31,247 nucleotides of DNA from a virus, in IMG/VR virus record IMGVR_UViG_3300043570_002009, positions 1 through 31,247 of that record. One strand, 5' to 3'. A program made the position numbers and the translations under genes. Of this stretch, positions 13,435 through 19,339 are shown one piece after another. Positions within the stretch are counted from its first letter, which is position 1. Each line of letters starts with the position of its first letter. The notes beneath the pieces are model-generated. The model did not search any database and was not told the DNA's origin. It was given only the letters and a program-made list of their open reading frames with translations.

Positions 13435-13617
13435 ATGATGAAAAACAAACCTCAACCAATGACCCGCATCCTGTTCTCCACCACCTTGGCTCTACAGGTG
13501 TGCCGGTATACGTCCATCCACCTGACCCAAGCCGGTTCCCTTTGGTGCGAGGCTTGGTCGACCGATGCCGACCTGGAGACCTTCCGCCTGAATGGATGGA
13601 AATTCGACCTGCTATAA
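13435..13617 (+). CDS. hypothetical island protein, probably leaderless
   Basis: A 60-residue protein. The strand-rich core TRILFSTTLALQVCRYTSIH and the end GWKFDLL show no family. There is no ribosome site: the ATG at 13435 (or 13438) coincides with the predicted transcription start. Longer upstream frames would run through the promoter. Confidence 0.55.
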   Translation: MMKNKPQPMTRILFSTTLALQVCRYTSIHLTQAGSLWCEAWSTDADLETFRLNGWKFDLL

Positions 13618-13641
13618 CCCAGAGGTCCGGTCAACTACTGG

Positions 13642-13670
13642 TTGCCGGATTGAGGAAATGCCTGTATAAT
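13642..13670 (+). promoter_or_regulatory. promoter of candidate RNA 4
   Basis: TTGCCG (13642-13647), 17 bp, TATAAT (13665-13670), 7 bp downstream of a GGTCAA half-site. Confidence 0.65.
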
Positions 13671-13676
13671 GGACTA

Positions 13677-13870
13677 CAATTCGAAGCAAAGGGCAGGGTG
13701 GACGTGGAGAGTGGGCGTTGATTTTCAAGCTCCGAACCAAAGCTCCAGGATCAACGGAGAGCATTCAGAAGGTGCCAATACACCGGAGACATTGGAGGCG
13801 CTCCAGGGCGCTCAATTCGATTCAAGGTGACAGGTGCAGGTGCCGACCTTCCGAGGTCAATCGGTGAATA
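13677..13870 (+). ncRNA. candidate small RNA 4, diverged relative of RNAs 1 and 2
   Basis: After the promoter the transcript begins with ATTCGAAG and then GGGTGGACGTGGAG, matching the conserved block of the RNAs at 9759 and 9884. Possible stems are CGTTGAT/ATCAACG (13716-13722, 13750-13756) and CCAAT/ATTGG further on. The end is not clear. The weaker match and longer length make this the least certain of the three relatives. Confidence 0.4.
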
Positions 13871-13871
13871 C

Positions 13872-13888
13872 TTGACCGGATTGGTCAA
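13872..13888. promoter_or_regulatory. palindrome TTGACC-N5-GGTCAA
   Basis: Perfect arms (13872-13877, 13883-13888) with spacer GGATT, 14 bp upstream of the -35 box. Confidence 0.65.
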
Positions 13889-13902
13889 GAACTAAAAAAT
13901 GG

Positions 13903-13930
13903 TTGCCAAACCGTGCTGGACCTGTATAAT
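13903..13930 (+). promoter_or_regulatory. island cassette promoter
   Basis: TTGCCA (13903-13908), 16 bp, TATAAT (13925-13930). The leader GGACTCTATTGAAACGCAAC is shared with the promoter at 14882. Confidence 0.78.
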
Positions 13931-13961
13931 GGACTCTATTGAAACGCAACAAGGGCACACA

Positions 13962-14159
13962 ATGAATCAATCAATGACCACCGGGCAAGCCAGGCAAATT
14001 GTCAACCAATACGGCATCCGTATCAATGCAGCCGATTTCATGGATTGTATAGAATCAATGGATGACAACCTTTTCCAACTCACGGTCGCCGAACGGTCGG
14101 CTTATTTGATTTTGGTGCATGAAATGGACAATATGTCGGACGTTTGTAATGCTTGGTAA
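13962..14159 (+). CDS. hypothetical island protein
   Basis: A 65-residue helical protein (TGQARQIVNQYGIRINAADF, then a DDNLFQLTVAERSAY helix). The ATG follows AAGGGCACACA. A longer upstream frame would be translated promoter and is rejected. No family recognised. It overlaps the next gene by 11 bp. Confidence 0.65.
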   Translation: MNQSMTTGQARQIVNQYGIRINAADFMDCIESMDDNLFQLTVAERSAYLILVHEMDNMSDVCNAW

Positions 14160-14409
14160 AATATACTTCAACAAGGCGATATCCCATAATCAAATGGGGG
14201 GTAAAAAAGTATTATTGGTTCCATTTACTATGGCGTCCAAAGGTTACTCTTTTCTCCATGAGTCGGATTATAATCTTACACTGAACGAACGGAATACTAA
14301 AAACGATATTGCCGATAGAATAATCACAGCCTTACTTAAGGCCGGGATTGCACAGGATAATATTGGAATCATTAGTTTTTCAACAATGCATATCACAATC
14401 AAGGTTTGA
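14149..14409 (+). CDS. hypothetical island protein
   Basis: An 86-residue protein. The region from KKVLLVPFTMASKGYSF to ITIKV alternates strands and helices (NTKNDIADRIITALLKAG, then IGIISFSTMH). The start is uncertain: ATG 14149 overlaps the upstream gene, ATG 14194 would give 71 residues, and neither has a good ribosome site. Its bases are more AT-rich than the neighbours. Confidence 0.6.
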   Translation: MLGKIYFNKAISHNQMGGKKVLLVPFTMASKGYSFLHESDYNLTLNERNTKNDIADRIITALLKAGIAQDNIGIISFSTMHITIKV

Positions 14410-14415
14410 CAATTC

Positions 14416-14432
14416 TTGACCGGATTGGTCAA
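14416..14432. promoter_or_regulatory. palindrome TTGACC-N5-GGTCAA
   Basis: Perfect arms (14416-14421, 14427-14432) with spacer GGATT, 7 bp before the -35 box. The 17-bp palindrome is identical to the copy at 13872. Confidence 0.68.
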
Positions 14433-14439
14433 GAACTGG

Positions 14440-14467
14440 TTGCCATCCGAAGCGGAACCTGTATAAT
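14440..14467 (+). promoter_or_regulatory. island promoter, leaderless-type
   Basis: TTGCCA (14440-14445), 16 bp, TATAAT (14462-14467). The next ATG (14475) is 8 bp after the -10 box. The usual leader text CTCTATTGAAACG is changed here to CTCTATGATAAACG, creating the start codon. Confidence 0.72.
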
Positions 14468-14474
14468 GGACTCT

Positions 14475-14849
14475 ATGATAAACGAAAACACTCTCCCCTC
14501 CTTCTCCGACCTCTCCGAGTTGGAACAACTTCAATCCATTTATTGGGACGCCTTCAAGGACGCCCATGGTGTCCGCCCCCGTGGTATCGACACCTCCGCC
14601 TGGACGGTTCAGGACTTCAAGGCTGAATTGGACTCCTTGGGCGAAATCGCCGACCGTGCCGAGGCAGTCCGGCGGTCAGGCGAAGCGGCGGCAGTGGAGG
14701 TACTAGAGGCGCGTATCGGAGACCTCCGCGACATTGGTGCAGGGGACCGTGCCACTGCCCTTGCATGGATCGCCGAGGCTGAGGGTGCCCAGAATGATAT
14801 GGAATATCTTTGCTTCCTGCTGGGACTTCCTTACGGCTATTTCAAATAA
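14475..14849 (+). CDS. hypothetical helical protein, probably leaderless
   Basis: A 124-residue protein, almost wholly helical, Ala/Glu-rich and GC-rich (SLGEIADRAEAVRRSGEAAA, then RATALAWIAEAEGA). HGVRPRGIDTSAW near residue 30 is a pattern seen in small phage proteins, function unknown. No ribosome site precedes the ATG; it lies at the predicted transcription start. Confidence 0.65.
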   Translation: MINENTLPSFSDLSELEQLQSIYWDAFKDAHGVRPRGIDTSAWTVQDFKAELDSLGEIADRAEAVRRSGEAAAVEVLEARIGDLRDIGAGDRATALAWIAEAEGAQNDMEYLCFLLGLPYGYFK

Positions 14850-14860
14850 CCCACCGGTTT

Positions 14861-14866
14861 GGTCAA
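14861..14866. promoter_or_regulatory. GGTCAA half-site
   Basis: The right arm GGTCAA is kept 15 bp upstream of the -35 box while the left arm (14850-14855, CCCACC) has decayed. The one-sided conservation favours a DNA element over an RNA stem. Confidence 0.5.
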
Positions 14867-14881
14867 CTATTAAAATAATGG

Positions 14882-14909
14882 TTGCCTATCTCAGCGGAAC
14901 CTGTATAAT
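14882..14909 (+). promoter_or_regulatory. island cassette promoter
   Basis: TTGCCT (14882-14887), 16 bp, TATAAT (14904-14909), followed by the common leader and AAAAAGGA before the ATG at 14941. Confidence 0.76.
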
Positions 14910-14940
14910 GGACTCTATTGAAACGCAAAAAGGACAATCA

Positions 14941-15177
14941 ATGAAAATCGGTTCTATCGTGAAAGCCCTGGACTTCCCAGGCACTACCGGGCACTACATG
15001 GTCGGCAAGGTGGTCTCCATTTCGGACATGGAATCCACAATCCGGTGCGAGGTGATCAAGGTCGTGGTGTCCGGGCAAGTTAAAAAAACGAAAAACCCCG
15101 ACTTTTTTGTGACACCACTCCAAGGATTCCATTTTCTGGATGCATCCTTTCCGGGTCGCCTGACCATTCTAGATTAA
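14941..15177 (+). CDS. hypothetical island protein
   Basis: A 78-residue, strand-rich basic protein (MKIGSIVKALDFPGTTGHYM, then VGKVVSISD and EVIKVVVSG), compatible with a small beta-barrel such as an SH3- or OB-like fold. That is inference. The ATG follows AAAAAGGACAATCA. It is co-transcribed with the gene at 15194. Confidence 0.65.
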   Translation: MKIGSIVKALDFPGTTGHYMVGKVVSISDMESTIRCEVIKVVVSGQVKKTKNPDFFVTPLQGFHFLDASFPGRLTILD

Positions 15178-15193
15178 ACCAAAGGACACCAAA

Positions 15194-15583
15194 ATGGCTT
15201 ATATGGACCAAGAGAGGAAGGCGATTATCGGCGCCGCACTGAAACTGGCAACCGCTGGTACCGGGCTGAAATATTCGCTTTCAGTGCAGAATCATTCGTG
15301 CATTGTAATGACAATGAAATCCGGACCCATTGATTTTATCTCGGATTACAACCAGGTCGGAGCGCGGAGCAAGCCTGCCACAAATTACCTATACATTAAC
15401 AAATATTTCTTCCAAGAACACTTTACCCCTGGCGTCCAGGTGGTGATTCGCAAGATTGTGGATGCCATGCATTCCGCTGGTCATTATGACCGTTCCGATA
15501 TACAATCGGATTATTTTGATCATGCATATTACATCGAAATCCAAGTTGGTGCATGGGATAAACCATACATTTTGACCAAGTAA
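15194..15583 (+). CDS. conserved phage hypothetical protein
   Basis: A 129-residue protein. The central MKSGPIDFISDYNQ and YLYINKYFFQEHF belong to a family I recognise in several phages, function unknown; C-terminal ADDMH-like helix then YYIEIQVGAW. The ribosome site is AAAGGA. A strong terminator follows immediately. Confidence 0.72.
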   Translation: MAYMDQERKAIIGAALKLATAGTGLKYSLSVQNHSCIVMTMKSGPIDFISDYNQVGARSKPATNYLYINKYFFQEHFTPGVQVVIRKIVDAMHSAGHYDRSDIQSDYFDHAYYIEIQVGAWDKPYILTK

Positions 15584-15607
15584 CCACCGAGTCCCGGTGG
15601 TCTTTTT
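15583..15607 (+). terminator. rho-independent terminator at the island's right end
   Basis: ACCACCG (15583-15589) pairs with CGGTGGT (15595-15601) over loop AGTCC, followed by CTTTTT. The stem overlaps the stop codon of the gene before it. Confidence 0.85.
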
Positions 15608-15631
15608 CGACATTATTAATTGGAGTATATT

Positions 15632-15907
15632 ATGGGTAGAGTAAATGAAATTCATGTGGAAATTACTGAAATGCTGGAGAAGGGGGCAACCTTTGAAGCC
15701 ATGGTGAACCATCTCCAGGTGGTATATTCCTTCTCTTATGAAGCCGCCGAGAATTGGGTTCTTGACATTGAAGCCGATGTTATCATGCGAGAGGAAGGGG
15801 AATACCACAATGATTCGGATAATTCCGATGATGGTTATGCGCTGGCGTCCGCAGGATTCGGGACGGATGAGGACTATGGTTCTTATTCAGACATTGAAGA
15901 TTATTGA
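15632..15907 (+). CDS. acidic hypothetical protein
   Basis: A 91-residue protein with helical N-terminal half (NEIHVEITEMLEKGATFEAM) and a very acidic, Asp/Ser/Tyr-rich tail (NDSDNSDDGYA, then GTDEDYGSYSD). The ATG at 15632 follows TTGGAGTATATT. No promoter is clear between the terminator at 15583 and this gene. No family recognised; the tail could be a protein-binding or DNA-mimicking surface (speculative). Confidence 0.68.
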   Translation: MGRVNEIHVEITEMLEKGATFEAMVNHLQVVYSFSYEAAENWVLDIEADVIMREEGEYHNDSDNSDDGYALASAGFGTDEDYGSYSDIEDY

Positions 15908-15918
15908 TGCCCGGTGGT

Positions 15919-15938
15919 CTGTTGCATAGAAACAACAG
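15919..15938 (+). promoter_or_regulatory. cassette stem-loop CTGTTG/CAACAG
   Basis: Six-bp stem (15919-15924, 15933-15938) with an 8-nt loop CATAGAAA, between a stop codon and the promoter at 15944. It belongs to the stem-loop set at 19258, 20795, 23735 and 27419. Confidence 0.6.
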
Positions 15939-15943
15939 GCTAG

Positions 15944-15972
15944 TTGCCTATCCCGGTGGTTTCTGTTATAAT
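15944..15972 (+). promoter_or_regulatory. TTGCCT-type promoter
   Basis: TTGCCT (15944-15949), 17 bp, TATAAT (15967-15972). It drives the long small-gene run 16002-19267. Confidence 0.8.
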
Positions 15973-16001
15973 TGAATCTTATTAGTTGATTGGAGTTTGG
16001 T

Positions 16002-16460
16002 ATGGGAACACGTTCGGTTATTGGTGTGATGCACGGTGACGTATGCAAAGCCGTATACTGCCACTGGGATGGTTACCTTTCCCACAATGGGCGCATTCTC
16101 CATGAGCATTACGACTCAGCCAAAGCCAATCACCTGGTGGCACTCGGTGACATTTCCTCACTTGAAAAGAACATTGGCGAAAAACATCCTTTCAGTCCGT
16201 TTCATTTACCCAATGAATTGCGTAATATGACAGAAGGGCAATTTGAGGATGCTTACGGTGAGATGACCACGTTTTATGATCGTGACCGGGATCAGGAAGG
16301 TTGTGAATTCAAATCATTAATGAATTTTGAATCATTGTTAGATTTCTTTTATTCGGTTGATGGTGAATTCTGCTACATTATGAAGGATGGTGTTTGGTTC
16401 TTGTTTGACTCCGATAACCTTACACTCCGTGAATTGGCTACTGAATTACAAAAGGTATAA
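16002..16460 (+). CDS. conserved phage hypothetical protein (GTRS family)
   Basis: A 152-residue soluble protein. The N terminus GTRSVIGVMHGDVCKAVYCH followed by WDGYLSHNG and a helix HYDSAKANHLVALGDIS is a pattern common to a phage family of unknown role. The start at 16002 is chosen because TTGGAG precedes it. It is the first gene of a run of at least thirteen coupled small genes. Confidence 0.78.
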   Translation: MGTRSVIGVMHGDVCKAVYCHWDGYLSHNGRILHEHYDSAKANHLVALGDISSLEKNIGEKHPFSPFHLPNELRNMTEGQFEDAYGEMTTFYDRDRDQEGCEFKSLMNFESLLDFFYSVDGEFCYIMKDGVWFLFDSDNLTLRELATELQKV

Positions 16461-16465
16461 GTATA

Positions 16466-16690
16466 ATGAACGAACGAATTAAAGAACTGCTGAAAATGTC
16501 AACCAAATCAGTTGGCCCTGAAAATTGTGTATGGGACCCTGAAAATCGTGTATGGGTGTTTTCTAAGGTTGATCAAGAAAAGTTCGCCGAGTTGATTGTC
16601 AAAGAAACAATGCAGGTTGTGGCCAATAATTTCCCGCAGAACACTTACCTTGATATTGCTGATGCAGTGATAGAACATTTCAAGGAGTAA
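16466..16690 (+). CDS. MNERIKELAEQA-family small protein 1
   Basis: A 74-residue member of a paralogous family with a shared MNERIKEL start, a central EKFAELIVKE helix and a C-terminal H-F end. Eight copies lie in this window. This one carries an internal 21-bp tandem duplication giving GPENCVW-DPENRVW near residue 17. Function unknown; the family is widespread in phages. Its end (CAAGGAGTAA) supplies a ribosome site for the next gene. Confidence 0.8.
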   Translation: MNERIKELLKMSTKSVGPENCVWDPENRVWVFSKVDQEKFAELIVKETMQVVANNFPQNTYLDIADAVIEHFKE

Positions 16691-16693
16691 CGC

Positions 16694-16804
16694 ATGATTG
16701 TTGAATTGTTTCAGTTTATTGTTGGAGTGTATTGTCTTGTTAAATTCTTTCAATATTTAGATACACAGCCAAAAGAAGATCATCCACAAGATTACATGGG
16801 TTGA
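16694..16804 (+). CDS. 36-residue membrane peptide
   Basis: MIVELFQFIVGVYCLVKFF forms one hydrophobic helix, followed by a polar tail DTQPKEDHPQDYMG. The ribosome site is AAGGAG with good spacing. Likely a single-pass membrane peptide; no family recognised. Confidence 0.6.
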   Translation: MIVELFQFIVGVYCLVKFFQYLDTQPKEDHPQDYMG

Positions 16805-16807
16805 AGA

Positions 16808-16987
16808 ATGACACATTATACGAACACAAATAATCCAATTGATTTTCCCAAACGGGAAGAAATAGATTGCCCCCGGTGTGGTGGTGCATGGTATATGGAC
16901 CTCGATGAGCAAGGGCGGCCGTATACCTGTTTTGATTGTCATAATGGCACATCAAAATGTTATTCTGATGAGGAAGAAAATGAATGA
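16808..16987 (+). CDS. small zinc-ribbon protein
   Basis: A 59-residue protein with a C2C2 zinc ribbon: C21-x2-C24 (DCPRCGG) and C41-x2-C44 (TCFDCHNG), plus a further Cys at 51. The acidic tail ends YSDEEENE. Such ribbons usually bind nucleic acid or RNA polymerase. It overlaps the next gene by 8 bp. Confidence 0.7.
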   Translation: MTHYTNTNNPIDFPKREEIDCPRCGGAWYMDLDEQGRPYTCFDCHNGTSKCYSDEEENE

Positions 16988-17234
16988 TAAGATTAAAGAA
17001 CTCGCGAAGCAGGCTAGAATCCAGGATCATTGGAGTGTTGATGAACAATATTATCTCACTGACTATCTGGATGAACAGAAGTTCGCCGAGTTGATCGTGC
17101 GGGAATGTTGTGCCATACTGAATGAAATGCACTCATGGCAGACTATGAATAATCAAGAATACTCAAGTAATTGGCATGATGCCGTAGATCAAGGTTTTGA
17201 TCAAATCAAAGAACATTTCGGAGTTGAAGAATGA
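16980..17234 (+). CDS. MNERIKELAEQA-family small protein 2
   Basis: An 84-residue member: MNDKIKELAKQARIQ start, central EQKFAELIVRECCAIL, C-terminal IKEHFGVEE. Start and end are well conserved with the other copies while the middle differs. The 3' end CGGAGTTGAAGAATGA is both the last codons and the ribosome site and start of the next copy. Confidence 0.82.
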   Translation: MNDKIKELAKQARIQDHWSVDEQYYLTDYLDEQKFAELIVRECCAILNEMHSWQTMNNQEYSSNWHDAVDQGFDQIKEHFGVEE

Positions 17235-17446
17235 ACAAACAAATTAAAGAACTTGTTATACAGGCTGACAAATATGCCAATGATATTTGCGATACCGATG
17301 CCAATGCAGATTGGTATGACACCAGGGATGAAAAGTTCGCCCAGTTGATTGTGGAAGAATGTGCCAACATTGCTGACCTTGCGGATGAGAATGAATGCGA
17401 GTGGATTGGTGGTAATATACTCACACACTTTGGAGTTAAAGAATGA
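17231..17446 (+). CDS. MNERIKELAEQA-family small protein 3
   Basis: A 71-residue member: MNKQIKELVIQAD start, DEKFAQLIVEECANI centre, LTHFGVKE end. It is directly tandem with the previous copy (ATGA overlap), but the middle segments differ so much that the duplication is old or the middle was exchanged. Confidence 0.82.
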   Translation: MNKQIKELVIQADKYANDICDTDANADWYDTRDEKFAQLIVEECANIADLADENECEWIGGNILTHFGVKE

Positions 17447-17607
17447 GTAGGTATTTTATTGTTGTTTGTACAGAGTGTTCCGAAGAACATGACACAGAAA
17501 AAGTTAAATTTTTAAATATAGAGGAAGATATTCAAGGTCGGGATATAATGTACTTTGAATGCCCCGTAACTAACTCAGAGGCCAAAAGTCTGGTCTATGC
17601 AAAATGA
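17443..17607 (+). CDS. small hypothetical protein
   Basis: A 54-residue protein with strand-like IVVCTECSEEHDTEK and a C-x2-C pair (C9, C12) plus a later Cys, perhaps a degenerate zinc site. It is inserted between two family copies and uses the GGAGTTAAAGA end of copy 3 as its ribosome site. Confidence 0.6.
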   Translation: MSRYFIVVCTECSEEHDTEKVKFLNIEEDIQGRDIMYFECPVTNSEAKSLVYAK

Positions 17608-17819
17608 ACGAACGAATTCTATCACTTGCTGAACAGGCATCACACCAAAGTCCGGATGGATATCCTGTGACTATTCCGTACAGTAAAGATTTTGTTGAAA
17701 AGTTTGCTCAGTTGATTGTGCGGGAATGTGCTTCTCTGTTTCCGCAAACATTTACCGACGAACAGTATCAGCGGAGAATTGATAAAACGATTAAAAAACA
17801 TTTTGGAGTTGAAAGATGA
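17604..17819 (+). CDS. MNERIKELAEQA-family small protein 4
   Basis: A 71-residue member: MNERILSLAEQAS start, VEKFAQLIVRECASLF centre, KKHFGVER end. The 3' end GGAGTTGAAAGATGA serves as ribosome site and start for the next gene, which is unrelated to the family. Confidence 0.82.
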   Translation: MNERILSLAEQASHQSPDGYPVTIPYSKDFVEKFAQLIVRECASLFPQTFTDEQYQRRIDKTIKKHFGVER

Positions 17820-18064
17820 AAACAATTTACAAATACCCAGTACCCGGGCGAGGTGACATATTAATGCCCATCGGTGCGAAAATATTACACATCAATATGC
17901 AAGGTAGCGATATTTGTATGTGGGCATTGGTGAACACCGAAGCCGTGACGGAATACCGAACCTTTGAGGTTGTAGGAACAGGATGGGAACTAGATGAAAA
18001 TATGTTCTACATTGGTACCTGTGAGGAAGGTTCCTTTGTTTGGCATATTATGGAGATTATGTAA
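17816..18064 (+). CDS. DUF7352-type conserved phage protein
   Basis: An 82-residue strand-rich protein. MKTIYKYPVPGRGD, LPIGAKIL-like text (MPIGAKILHINMQG), ICMWALVNTE and VVGTGWELD near residue 54, then FVWHIMEI, match a small phage family I recognise as DUF7352-like, function unknown. It is coupled to the previous gene. Confidence 0.75.
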   Translation: MKTIYKYPVPGRGDILMPIGAKILHINMQGSDICMWALVNTEAVTEYRTFEVVGTGWELDENMFYIGTCEEGSFVWHIMEIM

Positions 18065-18280
18065 ATGATTCGCAAGAAAAAACCTAAATCACACCAGATT
18101 ATTGACCTGACTGGACCGGAGGGTAATGGATATGTACTGCTAGGATATGCACGGAATTATGCCAAGCAACTTGGCCTAAACTCTGATACAATCACGGAGG
18201 AAATGATGGCAGGTGACTATGAAAACCTGTTGTCCGTTTTCGATTCTTATTTTGGTGCTTATGTAATTTTGGAGAGATAA
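18065..18280 (+). CDS. conserved small phage protein
   Basis: A 71-residue protein. IIDLTGPEGNGYVLLGYARN followed by YAKQLGL and MMAGDYENLLSVFDSYFG is a familiar small phage family with unknown role. It begins one base after the stop of the previous gene; TTATGGAGATT upstream contains the ribosome site GGAG. Confidence 0.78.
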   Translation: MIRKKKPKSHQIIDLTGPEGNGYVLLGYARNYAKQLGLNSDTITEEMMAGDYENLLSVFDSYFGAYVILER

Positions 18281-18281
18281 T

Positions 18282-18500
18282 ATGGCTTATATTGATGGAA
18301 CAGTGGACCTGGATGATTTTGATGATGATGAACTATTGGAAGAGGTCGTCGCACGGAATCTTGTTATTGCATTATCAGAGACAGAAGGCTCAGAGACATA
18401 TCAACTCATTACATCCATTTGGAACAAACGTAGACTCGGTGTGAATTATGACGCAGATATTGATGCACTAATTTACCACGCAATTGGTAAGGTAGTCTAA
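18282..18500 (+). CDS. conserved small acidic phage protein
   Basis: A 72-residue protein with acidic N terminus (DLDDFDDDELLEEVVARN), a pattern common among small phage proteins, and a helical C terminus. The ribosome site is TTGGAGAGATA. Function unknown. Confidence 0.72.
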   Translation: MAYIDGTVDLDDFDDDELLEEVVARNLVIALSETEGSETYQLITSIWNKRRLGVNYDADIDALIYHAIGKVV

Positions 18501-18649
18501 TGACGGACGAGGACTATAATCAAATTCGTGAAGAACTCATTAAAATGTTTGGTGATAGACTACCAAACCCTGAGCATGAGCCAATTCAATTTCATTATTA
18601 TTTGAAAATGTACAATTTTCAGAGGCAACTCCAAAATGGGGCTGGCTGA
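18500..18649 (+). CDS. small hypothetical protein
   Basis: A 49-residue helical protein (MTDEDYNQIREELIKMFGDR, then FHYYLKMYNFQRQL). The ATG shares a base with the preceding stop (TAATG) and the 3' end overlaps the next gene by 14 bp. No family recognised. Confidence 0.6.
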   Translation: MTDEDYNQIREELIKMFGDRLPNPEHEPIQFHYYLKMYNFQRQLQNGAG

Positions 18650-18872
18650 ATATTTCAATGCAAACCGATATGAACCAAAATATTATATCGGTGACAGGCT
18701 CATTGGTAAATGGAATAAAATTCCGTTTGTTGGTACTGTAGGTATTGATACTCTTATTAATTATGAGGAAGGACCAAGGATAAGTATTCTCCTTGATCTA
18801 CCAATAAAATACAATGACAAGTGGCATTATAGTATTATAGTGAAACACAAGGACGTTAAGGTGTACAAATAA
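18636..18872 (+). CDS. conserved small phage protein
   Basis: A 78-residue strand-rich protein. YYIGDRLIGKWNKIPFVGTV, then GPRISILLDLPIKY and IIVKHKDVKVY, match a phage family I have seen often, of unknown function. It is likely a small beta fold. The start lies within the upstream gene. Confidence 0.75.
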   Translation: MGLAEYFNANRYEPKYYIGDRLIGKWNKIPFVGTVGIDTLINYEEGPRISILLDLPIKYNDKWHYSIIVKHKDVKVYK

Positions 18873-18928
18873 TGGCAGCACAAGGATGGCGTAAGCGGAG
18901 AATAACTAATTTAATTGAGGAAGATAAT

Positions 18929-19267
18929 ATGGAAAAGTATATCATGGACGGAAAAGTGGCGGTACTGTACTCCTCCGGTTTTGGTGCAGGATGGTCGACC
19001 TGGAACTCAGGACGTGACTGGAACGGTCAGGACCTCGGTCAGGTGCTACTGTATGCACCAGCTATCGTGGAGATGGTTCTGACTGACGCCAAGCAGGAAG
19101 ATATTAGATACTACTGTGAGAAATTATATGGTGCTGCAGGGTACTTCGGTGGAGCCGCAGACCTTAGGGTGGAATGGATGAAACCAGGAACCCAATTCAT
19201 GGTGCGCGAGTATGATGGTTCCGAATCTATTCAATACAACGAAGATATCAACTGGCTTGTTGCGTAA
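18929..19267 (+). CDS. conserved phage hypothetical protein
   Basis: A 112-residue protein with an N-terminal strand-loop VAVLYSSGFGAGWSTWN and a helix VEMVLTDAKQEDIRYYCEKL. The start at 18929 is chosen for the TTGAGGAAGATA ribosome site; an in-frame ATG at 18872 would add 19 residues and also touches the previous stop. Its stop codon lies in the loop of the stem-loop at 19258-19275. Function unknown. Confidence 0.68.
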   Translation: MEKYIMDGKVAVLYSSGFGAGWSTWNSGRDWNGQDLGQVLLYAPAIVEMVLTDAKQEDIRYYCEKLYGAAGYFGGAADLRVEWMKPGTQFMVREYDGSESIQYNEDINWLVA

Positions 19268-19275
19268 AAGCAACA
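19258..19275 (+). promoter_or_regulatory. cassette stem-loop TGTTGC/GCAACA
   Basis: Perfect 6-bp stem (19258-19263, 19270-19275) with loop GTAAAA, which contains the TAA of the upstream gene. The closing pair is C-G here and T-A at 20795, a compensatory change that supports a real stem. Confidence 0.65.
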
Positions 19276-19284
19276 TATAGATGG

Positions 19285-19313
19285 TTGCCATCCTTCTCCC
19301 GGTGGTGTATAAT
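19285..19313 (+). promoter_or_regulatory. promoter of the RNA ligase
   Basis: TTGCCA (19285-19290), 17 bp, TATAAT (19308-19313). The spacer TCCTTCTCCCGGTGGTG resembles the one at 15950-15966. Confidence 0.8.
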
Positions 19314-19339
19314 AGAGATATAGTAACAAAGGATTAATT

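Larger units (their letters stand above)
13618..13961. other. gene-free stretch with candidate RNA and two promoters
   Basis: About 340 bp. It holds a GGTCAA half-site (13629-13634), a promoter (13642-13670) feeding candidate RNA 4, then the palindrome at 13872 and the promoter of the gene at 13962. A 53-codon frame (13669-13830) begins inside the -10 box and is not accepted as a gene. Confidence 0.65.

Noticed and set aside
13669-13830. 53-codon plus-strand frame starting MDYNSKQRAG
   Set aside because: Its ATG lies inside the -10 box of the only nearby promoter, so it cannot be translated from that transcript. The conserved block agrees better with an RNA.
13740-13870. tRNA gene (ATTCGATTC resembles a T-loop)
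   Set aside because: No cloverleaf with acceptor and anticodon stems could be drawn, and no CCA-type end was seen.
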